From contig JAVHZZ010000009.1 of assembly GCA_036250195.1 (NCBI GenBank), positions 38,593,824 through 38,657,823 of the forward strand: a stretch of 64,000 bases of DNA. The letters are read 5' to 3'. The notes beneath the pieces are model-generated. The model saw only the letters and a list, made by a program, of their open reading frames with translations, did no database searches and was not told the origin of the DNA. Shown piece after piece: positions 55,824 to 64,000 of this stretch. Every line of letters starts with the position of its first letter. Position 1 is the first letter of the stretch. The translations under genes were made by a program, and so were the position numbers. Origin of the DNA: Mixophyes australis. Lineage: Eukaryota > Chordata > Amphibia > Anura > Limnodynastidae.

Positions 55824-58800
55824 ATGGATTCACAGCAGTACACAGAAGACCAGGAGCACCTAGAAGCTGCTGGCACCAGTCATGATGATAGTAATTCCTC
55901 TACGTCATCTGCTAAAGCCTATTTTAAAGTGCATAGTGTTTTTAAGTCAGGGAAGCAAAAATTAAAAAAAAACACCTTTTACCTTGGTCAAGAAAAAAAG
56001 ACCTGTAATCGAGGCAAAGTTAACTGCAGGAAAAAATAAAATTGCCAATATGCCATTCTACACACGCAGTGCCAAGGAATGAATGAGGCCTTCGCCTTTC
56101 TCTATGAGTGCTAGTTCTGCATCTGTCACTGAGGCATCTTCTTGTAAGGTTAATCATGACCAAGCAGGAACTTGTCATTCATACTCCAAAAGTGTTGTCC
56201 AAATACTTTTATGTGTAAAATTCGAGCTGGAAGAAAACAATAAGGCATTAAATGAAAATGTATGTTTAGATTCAGAATTGACAAAACTCCCTGAGGAGAG
56301 TCTATTCACGAGTGCTATGTGTAATCCTGACCTGTCTGATAGTGTACCCATAAAGAAGGCCCCTTTCAGCATTTCTGCAGATGTGTGCATGAACAACCCA
56401 AGTGTAGCCGGTGATACACAAATTGAGGATGCCACTTTGGAATTGGAGCAGGATGAGGGGGATATTTGTGTAGCTGATGAGGGCGCTAATGAGGATGTTG
56501 ATGAGGATAATGTTGTTTGTGTAAGCCCTGCACCAGTGGAAGCAGTTCTTGCACGTGATAAGAAGATGGCCATTGTCATGCCTGGGCATAAGACCAAAAA
56601 ATCCACCTCTTATGTGTGGAATTATTTCTACCCAAATCCTGACAACAGTTGTCTAGCCATTTGTAGCATTTGCAAAGCCACAGTCAGTAGATGTAGGAAC
56701 CTTAACCATCTAAGAACCTCATCCATGATATGCCACTGGAAGCGAGTTCATGGCAAGCTGTTGGGAAAATCAGAAACTTATGCTAAAAAAATAACAACAA
56801 GCGTCCATCATCAGCTAGATCCCTTCTCTCAACTAGATCCCGACACCTGCAATCTACACCCACAGCACTGTCCTCATCAATATCCTCAGTAGCGATCGGA
56901 GTTAGTCCTGCATCCAAGTTGCTAAAGCTAGATGACTCCTCCACTATCCTGCATTCCTCAGAAGAATTCTTGAGCGTTAGTCCCGCTGCTGTTGCTGCAG
57001 CTGCTGGGGGTGAATATTCATCCCAGAAGCAGATCAAGAAGAAGACTACTAGTAGTTTACAACAATTGACTGTTAAATAATTTTGCAAGAGGAAGCAACT
57101 ATGAAAACTGTTACCCAGTCGCAAAACGGATCACAGACGCCATGGCGACTATGCTAGAATTAGATCTGCATCCAATATCCACTCTTAATGCAGCTGGTTT
57201 TAGACAGTTACTTGTGGTCTTGTGTCCCCGTTACTAAATTCCATCACGACACCATTTTACTAAAAAAGCTATTCCAGAAGGTTTGCAAAAATGTAATTAT
57301 TGGGCTACAAAATGCCATTCTACCCACTGTACACTTAACCACAGATATGTGGATAAGCGGAACTGGGTAAACTAAAAATTATATGACTGTGACAGCCCAC
57401 TGGGTTGGTGATTCGCCTTCACCAGCAGGAACAGCAGCAGCATGTACCCAAGTACATCACATTTTTCAGAGGCAGGCTACTCTGTGTATCGTCTGCTTCA
57501 CTAAGAGGCATACAGCTGACAATCTGTTACAAAAACTAAGGGATGTCATTGCAACATGGTTTATCCTGCTTGGACTCTCCTCAGGATATGTAATTTCTGA
57601 TAACGCCACCAATATTGTGAGAGCATTACAGCTGGTTAAATTCCATCACATTCCCTGTTTTGCTCAAACAATAAACTTGGAGGTGCAGTGCGTTTTAAAA
57701 AATGACAGCGACATGCAGGAGATGCTGTCTGTGGCCCATAAAATATCTGGACATTTCTGGAATTCGGCAATAGCATGTAGGAGATTGCAGCAGCTACAAG
57801 AGCAATTTAATTTGCCCTGCCACCAACTGAAGCAAGACGTGGTAACAAAGTGGAAATCCACCCTGTATATGCTTCTGAGGATGGAGGAACAGCAAAAAGC
57901 CATCCATGCTTTCTCCACAAGCCATGACATTGGGAAAGGAAGGGGGATCTATTTTACTCAAGCGCAGTGAAGAATACTTTCCTGGTTGTGCAAGGTGCTG
58001 AAGCGATTAGAAGTAGTCACCTATGAAGTGAGTTCAGACACTACTAGCTTGAGTCAAGTGATTCCCTTAATTAGACTTTTGGAAAAGCAGCTTGAGAAAC
58101 TGAAGGAGGAGATTAAACAAAGCAATTATGCTAAGTATGTCGGACTTGTAGATCAAGTACTTTATTCGCTTCGCCAGGATCCAAGAGTTATCAAAATCTT
58201 GAAATCGGATCACTACATTTTGGCGACTGTGCTTGATCCTAGGGTTAAGAGCTATGTCTTCTCTTTGTTTCCAACTGCAGCAGATCTGAAGAGATGCAAG
58301 GAGCTCCTGGTGAGCAAGATGACAGCTCAAGTGTTACGTGATAGGACAGCGTCTCCTCCTTCAGTTTCTCAGTCAAATGCTGCTAGGAAAAAACTTAGCT
58401 CTCCCAAAAGATACAGGGATGATATCAATGACTAAGCACAACATTTTGACATCTGGTCTGGTCTAATAGAATTGACCAAAAAACGTGACACTTCAACCGT
58501 AACTCCTACTGATTCTACTATCAACATCTAAAGGGTGGTGGAGGATTATTTTACTGACACTTTAGAAATAGACATATCAGACAGTCCCTTTACATACCAG
58601 GAGGAAAAAAAGGGAATTTGGAGACCCATGTACCAACTCGCTTTGCACTGCCTTAGCTGCTCACTCTCCAGTGTGTACTCGGAAAGCATTTTCAGCACAG
58701 CTGGGAACCTTGTCAGCGATCTGCGTAGGAGGCTACTTCCTCGAATTGTGGAAAAGATGATGTTCATAAAAATGAACTTCAATTTCCCTGAGGAAGGCCT

Positions 58801-58933
58801 TTCCTGCCAATTACATCAATATACTGAGACTTCTGTAATGGTGGATTCCAACGGTGATTAATTAATAATACGTGGGGATGATGTACAAACTGATAAGGGT
58901 GAGGATGATGATAGCAACATCTTGCCACAGTAG
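55824..58933 (+). pseudogene. hAT transposase with BED finger (B1), broken
   Basis: The ATG at 55824 (AAAATGG) opens MDSQQYTEDQEHLEA. A TGA at 56080 replaces an Arg codon seen in B2. Frame 56083-56892 has an acidic segment and an intact BED-type finger: VWNYFYPNPDNS, Cys194 and Cys197 of CSICK, and His218 and His223 of CHWKRVH, numbered from 56083. The core continues in pieces. TTDMWISG holds the first Asp at about 57345-57370. Frame 57383-57970 has the second Asp block ISDNATN, but CFAQ replaces Cys-x2-His. 57986-58435 follows, and 58535-58861 has SSVYSESIFSTAGN with the Glu. An ILPQ-type tail ends at 58933. At least five stops or frameshifts make it inactive. Confidence 0.9.
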
Positions 58934-58998
58934 AGTTCATTAACAGCACTGTTACCTTAGGTGCTTTAAGACCATTGTTAGCTTTTTTGGGGGGCCCA

Positions 58999-59060
58999 AA
59001 TAAAACAAGCACATCAGCCTCAAAAGGGGGAATCCTTGTCGCTGAGGTGCTTGGTTTGTT
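58999..59060 (+). other. 3'-UTR hairpin of B1
   Basis: AATAAAACAAGCACATCAGC pairs with GCTGAGGTGCTTGGTTTGTT around a 22-base loop, at the same place after the stop as in lineage A. Two stem positions differ from lineage A by paired, complementary changes; two others are mismatched. Confidence 0.75.
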
Positions 59061-59224
59061 AAAGTGTGCTTGTCCTTTTTAAGATCCAACATAAGGGTGG
59101 GTAGGAGGGCCCAAGGGCAATTCCATCCTGCACCACCTTTCCTTTCAGCTAGCGCTGTGTGCCAATGTTACCTACATGTGCTATATACTGTTGTGTGCTT
59201 TGCAAAAATCTTAGACACCCATTG

Positions 59225-59560
59225 ATGATGCAGACAACTCAGCACAACATTTTGACATCTGGGGGTAAATGTATCAAGCTGAGAGTTTTCCGGCGGGTTT
59301 GAAAAACTAATCAGATTCCAGGTATCATTTATTTAGTACATTCTACAAAATGATAGCTAGAATATGATTGGTTGCTATAGGCAACATCTCCACTTTTCAA
59401 ACCCGCCGGAAAACTCTCAGCTTGATACATTTACCCCCTGGTCTTGTTTACTGTAAAATAATTGACCAGAACTAGTGACACCTCTGCTGTAACTCCACCT
59501 GATTCTACTATCAACTATCAACATCCAAAGAATGGTGGAGGATTATTTTTAATGTTTTTG
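59225..59560 (+). repeat. Second, diverged copy of transposase segment in B1
   Basis: AGCACAACATTTTGACATCTG...GGTCT and TGATTCTACTATCAAC ... GGTGGAGGATTATTTT repeat the coding stretch at about 58434-58550, downstream of the real gene end. The MITE at 59262 splits it. A later 3'-UTR segment is also duplicated (59108-59190 and 62047-62125), consistent with a diverged second copy of the gene's 3' end. Confidence 0.7.
59262..59437. mobile_element. MITE with 45-bp TIR, 176 bp
   Basis: GGGGTAAATGTATCAAGCTG ... CCGGCGGGTTTGAAAA and its inverse TTTTCAAACCCGCCGG ... CAGCTTGATACATTTACCCC, near perfect, with CTG on both sides (59259-59261 and 59438-59440). The uninterrupted paralogue at 58434-58470 shows ACATCTGGTCT without insertion, which confirms the boundary. 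It is an intact relative of the split element at 17273/33458. Confidence 0.9.
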
Positions 59561-59775
59561 AACGGAATAAAGACAACAGTTTTATTAACGAAGAACAACA
59601 TTGCTTGCAGAAGTAATGTAAGCATGGATGTCTAAATTAGAGATGGTCGCTGACCCTGTGTTTTGGTTTTGTTTTTGTTTTTGGATTTGGATTACCTTCG
59701 TGTTTTGGTTTTGGTTTTGTCTGGTTTTGTTTTGCTATTTTTGCCATTTTTTGGGTCTAAAATAATCTAATTTAG

Positions 59776-59821
59776 TGCTCCACCAGTTTCTTAGATAAGT
59801 GAGGTAATTCTAAAGCTAATA
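59776..59821 (+). pseudogene. Weak 18S-rRNA-like segment in B2
   Basis: GCTCCACCAGTTTCTTAGAT then AAGTGAGGTAATTCTAAAGC then TAATA resembles the 18S region around GGTAATTCTAGAGCTAATAC, about 80% over 45 bp by eye. It is antisense to B2, as the stronger segment is to B1. Confidence 0.5.
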
Positions 59822-59939
59822 AATTAGGAAAAAAACTGTTTAATCCCTGGTAGGCTGTCCTTAATGCGAACATTTGTCTGCAAATTATACAGTCAAACCT
59901 GGTTGTCTACCTCCTCCATCTTTGATTATTGGCAATGTA

Positions 59940-60245
59940 CACCCTACACTTGTAGTTGAATAATAAAAAAGCAGCCTGCACAGACTGTGGAGCTAGTAAG
60001 TAAAATTAAATGGACCACGGTACTTTGGTGGCTATCTATGGCCCCCCCGCCCTCCACTTGTAGTTGAATATTAAAAAAAAAAAAGCAGCCTGCACAGACT
60101 GTGGAGCTAGAAAGTAAAATTAAATGGACCATGGTACTTTAGTGGCTATCTATGCCCCCCCATCCACGTGTAGTAAAATAGAAAAAAAAGCAGCCTGCTA
60201 AGACTGTAGAACTAGAAATTCGAATATACAAAGAAATGGACAAAG
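59940..60245. repeat. B2 filler repeat, about 109-bp unit
   Basis: Nearly three copies of CACTTGTAGTTGAATA, then AGCAGCCTGCACAGACTGTG, then GAGCTAG(A)AAGTAAAATTAA, starting near 59947, 60056 and 60166. A3 holds the same sequence inverted at about 50185-50320. Confidence 0.9.
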
Positions 60246-60305
60246 GCAGTTTGGTATCTTTCTGCATCAGATCCCCTCTCCACTAGGAGTAAAATAGAAA
60301 ACTAT

Positions 60306-61005
60306 TCAGCCGTTATATAATCTAGAATATAAATAGAAATTGAGAAAGGCAGTTTGGTATCTGTCTGCATCATAATCATCAACATCCTCATTAGCGCCCT
60401 CGTCACCTCCATAAATCTCCCCCTCATCCTCTTCTATTTCCAAAGTGGCATCCTCAATTTCTTTATCACCGGCTACACTCGAGCTGTTCAGGTACACATC
60501 AGCAGAACTGCTGAAAGGGCCCTTCTTTATGGGTACACTAACAGAATGCTCACAATTAGACATACCACTGTTGGATGGACTCTCCACAGGGATTGGTGTC
60601 ATTTGTTAATCAGAGCAAACATTATCCTCTAATGCCTTACTGTTATCTTGCAGCTCGGCTTTGACGCGTAACAGTAGTTGTGCACCAATTGTAGGCTCGG
60701 TAACTTTTTGGGATCTGCCACTAATAGCCAAAGGTGAAGGCCTCATTCTCTCTTTACCACTGCGTGTGTAGAATGGCTTGTTGGCAATTTTTTTTTTATC
60801 GGCACTTAACTTTTGCTCAGTAACACTTCTTTTTCGCTTCAACACAGTACATTTTTTTTTTTTATTTTGTTTTTTGGACTAATTTTGAAACACTCTGTAG
60901 TTTGACATCGCCTTGCCCAGATGACGTACTGGGAACACTAACATCAGGACTAGTGACAGAACCTGATTGCTCATTCTGATCATATGTGGACTGCTTTGAA
61001 TCCAT
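60306..61005 (-). pseudogene. B2 transposase N-terminal remnant
   Basis: The minus-strand ATG at 61005 opens MDSKQSTYDQNEQSG, matching MDSQQYTEDQEHLEA of B1. After frame breaks come NKPFYTRSGKERMRPSPLA (60785 region) and SVPIKKGPFSSSADVYLNS with an acidic stretch ending GANEDVDDYDADRYQ. These match B1 up to the acidic region. No BED finger or catalytic motif follows; the frame runs into filler and stops at 60306. Confidence 0.85.
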
Positions 61006-61026
61006 TCTGAGCGCCAAGCACTTGTA

Positions 61027-61345
61027 GTGGTAAAAATTATTTGGTAAGATACTGCTGACAAATATGACTTTTGACAGCCAGAAATATTTATGCACAATTA
61101 TGGGGGACACCCCAAAAGCACTAAGGAGTGCTGAAAATTATTTGGTAGATACTGCTGACAGATATGACTTTTGACAGCCAGAAATATTTATGCACAATTA
61201 TGGGGCACACTCCAAAACCACTGAGGAGTGCTTAAAATTATTTGGTAGGCACTGCTGACAGATATGACTTCTGACAGCCAGAAATATTTATGTACAATTA
61301 TGGGGGACACCCCAAAAGCACTGGGGAGTGCCAAATATTATAAAA
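61027..61345. repeat. B2 5' array, about 118-bp unit
   Basis: Three copies of AATTATTTGGTAG-ATACTGCTGAC, AGATATGACTTTTGACAGCC, AGAAATATTTATGCACAATT and ATGGGGGACACCCC. They are placed just upstream of the ATG on the minus strand, as in the other elements. Confidence 0.9.
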
Positions 61346-61873
61346 ATAAAATAAACCTCTATCCTCCTCTCTTCTGTAGCGATTTTTGTTACAGCAATTG
61401 GAATAAGAATATTGTATTCTCTGTCCCTGCTCTAATCAGCCTGTGACTACACCCTGCTCTCTCCCTCTGTCAAATGGCAATGGATTGCTGTGGAGGCAGG
61501 TATTTATAATCTTGAAGTATCGCGAGAACCGAGCCACGAGATCCGACGACGTCACGATGACGTTCGGCCTCGATTTAAATTCGGAGCGGGCGGGAGAGTA
61601 CCGAGCACTCAGCTCGGTACTCGGATAACCAAAGTTCGGGTGCGTTCGGTTCTCGGGGAACCGGACCTGCCCATCTCTTGTCTAAATAGACGTGTAAATG
61701 TATTATCTTCCACTTTGCTGCTGTTTCATCAGTATTGCACAAAGTGTTTGTAATCTGCACTTTACATCAAAGGTACCTAACTATATTATAATTTTTGGGA
61801 ATTGGAGCTGATTCGAAGCTCAGTGATGAACTTGCTTTTTGCTGTGAATAACAATGGCTCTTTTTAGTGCATT

Positions 61874-62049
61874 GTCTGGCACCCTGGATTGTTCTGGGTC
61901 TGATTAAAGCACGCATCCCGGGGGGAGGTCAGCGCTCATTATTATTAATATTAGTATTAATATTATTATTAGTATTAGCTGTAGAATTACCACAGTTATC
62001 CAAGGAAGGGGTGGAGCGTTCAAATGAACCATAACTGATTTCATGATCC
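61874..62049 (-). pseudogene. 18S rRNA-derived segment in the 3' part of B1
   Basis: On the minus strand this reads ATGAAATCAGTTATGGTTCA, CTTGGATAACTGTGGTAATT, CTACAGCTAATA, then GAGCGCTGACCTCC, GGGATGCGTGC, TAATCAGACC and CAGGGTGCC. The order and sequence are those of eukaryotic 18S rRNA around nucleotides 90-260 (position approximate, from memory), about 85% by eye. The 18S CATGCCGAC spot is replaced by about 35 bp of AT-rich repeat (61940-61977). It is antisense to the element, inside its TIRs and target duplications, and too short to be an rRNA gene. Confidence 0.85.
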
Positions 62050-62496
62050 AAGGACAATTCCATCTTGCACCATTTTTCTTTTCTGCCACTGCTGTGTGGC
62101 AATGATTCCTAGATGTGCTATGAACTGCCGTATGTTTGTGTCAATGCTCTGTCGCTTAGCATCCAGACAGGTCGCAGCAGTCTTTGTTTAAAAATGTATG
62201 AAAATAATATTGTGACCTGTGAGGTGGTCAAAATTGACTGCAAATGAGTTGAAATTAGTATTATTGAAGTTAATAATAATGTAGGGGGAAAAAAGCTAAA
62301 ATATTTGATTTTAGCAAAAAAGATAAGGATTTTAGGAAAAAAATTGGGATCCAAACCTAAAACCAAAACCAAAACCAAAACAAGCAAGGGCGGTTTTGCC
62401 AAATCCAAAACCAAAACACAAAGCTAATCCAGATCCAAAACCAAAACCAAAACCAATATCAGAACACAGGGTTCAGTGAACATCTCTAATACACAC

Positions 62497-63263
62497 ATTT
62501 GATCTTTGCCTATTTTGGATAGATTTCCTTTGCCGTATCAGGAAGTATAAGCAAACTAATGGTGTTACTTGTAAAGTCAAAGTCATCTGAAAATAACAAG
62601 GTATAATTTGTGTGGGTACCGCATAAACAAATTACTGATATTGATGTTGGAATGCGACCAGCAAATATGAGAAAAGCCTCAGCAGCAAAGGGGTTAATAA
62701 GTAAAATATTACCTCCTTATTCCACTGCAGACATCTGAATCTCCTTCCATGTCTTCCGGAGAATGTCCAAATGTGATTTGATAAATATAGAAATAAGAGA
62801 CTGCAGGCATTCGAGCTGCTGTGACATCATTGGCCATCAACAATCCACGCAAAGGTTTTATGTCTATAGAAACATATTTTCCCTAACATGGTACCCTGCT
62901 GCAGCGTCATGAAAAAGTGCATTATAGACATATTTATATTATCAACACCTCAGTTATATCATGAATATAAATCAGTTCCATAGTACTTACCATTTTTGTA
63001 GTTTTTTCATTATAACTATTGTCTTTACTTACTCTTTAAAGTGAAACTTCATTAAGGGCTTCGCACCTATCTTCTGCAATTCACTTTTCAGCCTCTAGCT
63101 ACTGTCCAAAATCCAAACTAAAAAAAAAGGAGGAAACAGTTTCTTATTTTCTCGTTCCCACCATTTCGATCCAAAACTTGAGAGCTAAATCTATAACTTC
63201 AGAACACGGAACAACCTATTTTCTCCTGCACAACTTATTTCACATGAATCCTACCAGTACTGC
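62497..63263. other. Intergenic DNA, nothing recognised
   Basis: No gene or repeat identified. Confidence 0.5.
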
Positions 63264-63271
63264 TGTACTAG

Positions 63272-63573
63272 CAGGAGCGGATCTAGGTAACTGCTCTACC
63301 CGGGGCGATTTTAGGGTGGGCGATTTAGGCCCCGCCCCCTTTCTAATTTCTAAAGCTGCTGACGGCTGCACAGTATGTGCAGGTCCGTTCAGCATTGGCA
63401 GTGTGCTGTCCCGCTGCTCTGATTGTGTTTAAAACACAATCAGAGCAGCCGGGCAGCATACTGTCAATGCTGAACGGACCTGCACAGTGTGCAGCCGTCA
63501 GCAGCAAGCCCCTGCTAGGGGGGGGGGGGGATCGCCCCGATCGCCCCCCCCCCCCCCCCTGGATCCGCCACTG
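63272..63573. mobile_element. Foldback hAT-like MITE, 302 bp, with near-palindromic core
   Basis: CAGGAGCGGATCTAGG at the left and CCTGGATCCGCCACTG at the right are inverted ends. They are flanked by the identical octamer TGTACTAG (63264-63271 and 63574-63581). The interior folds into about 75-bp arms (63352-63427 and 63432-63508) around TAAA, joined by ACACAATCAGAGCAGC-type sequence. GC-rich homopolymers (G12, C17) lie near the right end. Confidence 0.92.
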
Positions 63574-63581
63574 TGTACTAG

Positions 63582-64000
63582 TAAATGTACAATGCATGAA
63601 AGTGTCTCCAAAATACTAAACATGACTAAAACGGTGTGTTAGTTTACGTACAGTTTTAACTATTCTTTACCCATTCCAAGTGTTAATGAGCCCTGAAAAT
63701 CTGTCAGTATGCCCAAGCATTACATTATCGCAAAGAAGTTCAGAATGCTTGCATGGTACTGCCAAGTAAGACAGGCTCAACAAGCCATTCTGTTATTTAT
63801 TTATTTATTTAATTTTCTTCCCCTGTACAACCTACACATGAGTTGTAAATACATACCAATATTACAACATATTTTACGTATGTGACAGGAATGAATAGTT
63901 AATGGCAGTTAACCTTGCAAAAAAAGTATTGTAGGTTGTTCTCTTGTATGCGTGGTAATTTAGATAAAATGTATCATTACTACTGTGTTACTGGAACCAA
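63582..64000. other. AT-rich intergenic DNA
   Basis: A short (TTTA)n run lies near 63793-63812. Otherwise nothing was recognised. Confidence 0.6.

Larger units (their letters stand above)
59638..61679 (-). mobile_element. hAT element B2, inserted in B1 in opposite orientation, 2.0 kb
   Basis: The 8-bp GTCTAAAT flanks both ends exactly (59630-59637 and 61680-61687). Read on the minus strand it starts AAGAGATGGGCAGGTCCGG at 61679 and ends with the inverse of TAGAGATGGTCGCTGACCC at 59638. It has a promoter block, a 118-bp array and the N-terminal coding part. A 109-bp repeat filler replaces the transposase core, so it is non-autonomous. Confidence 0.92.
55095..62488 (+). mobile_element. hAT element B1 (lineage B), 7.4 kb including an inserted relative
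   Basis: The left end TAGAGATGCTCAGGCTCAG and right end CAGTGAACATCTCTA are flanked by identical ATACACAC (55087-55094 and 62489-62496). The gene order matches lineage A. Subterminal CCGAAC/CTCGG words mark the left and AAAACCAAAACC words the right. The 3' part holds an antisense 18S-derived segment, a partial duplication of the transposase end, a small MITE and the inverted relative B2. Confidence 0.92.

Noticed and set aside
61874..62049. Functional rRNA gene
   Set aside because: Only about 170 bp of 18S, diverged, with an AT-rich replacement and inside a transposon.

Overview
The window looks like vertebrate intergenic DNA, most probably from a frog or another amphibian. It is AT-rich and has no bacterial-type gene packing. 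It carries L2-like LINE and tRNA-derived V-SINE-like pieces, MITEs with CATACTTGCC or GGGCCTGATTCATTAA ends, and large BED-finger hAT transposons. The species is inferred from repeat content only. I found no intact host gene, no tRNA, rRNA or snRNA gene and no CRISPR array.

Layout: 1-2160 holds minisatellites and a 250-bp foldback. 3104-3376 is a short hAT-like MITE. 4222-5880 (minus) is a decayed multi-exon gene with tyrosine-recombinase-like motifs and intact splice signals. 7383-7680 is a SINE, 10083-10669 a solo LTR and 10670-10918 a TA microsatellite. 13472-15010 is a truncated L2-like LINE and 15345-15677 another SINE. 17273-33458 is a stack of transposons nested four deep. 33459-48580 is mostly featureless, with MITEs, a decayed LINE, a two-copy repeat and a palindromic tandem repeat. 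48583-54979 is a third hAT copy, largely minisatellite. 55095-62488 is a related second hAT lineage with a relative inserted inside it. 63272-63573 is a foldback hAT-like element.

The main result is a clade of long hAT elements, five copies in 45 kb. I call them lineage A (A1 18233-27071, A2 17527-33272, A3 48583-54979) and lineage B (B1 55095-62488, B2 59638-61679). All five ends were fixed by terminal repeats plus perfect 8-bp target duplications read from the sequence. A1 sits inside A2 and B2 sits inside B1. The layout is TIR, subterminal CCGA-type motifs, a TATA box followed by a GCCATC/GCCATTT element, a 5' tandem array, an acidic N-terminus with a BED finger, the hAT DDE core, a 3'-UTR hairpin, 3' arrays in lineage A, then the second TIR. 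B1 carries an antisense 18S-rRNA-derived segment near its 3' end, and B2 a more decayed one. A1 has an almost complete 727-codon catalytic ORF, but its BED-finger region is cut off by a frameshift that A2 shares.
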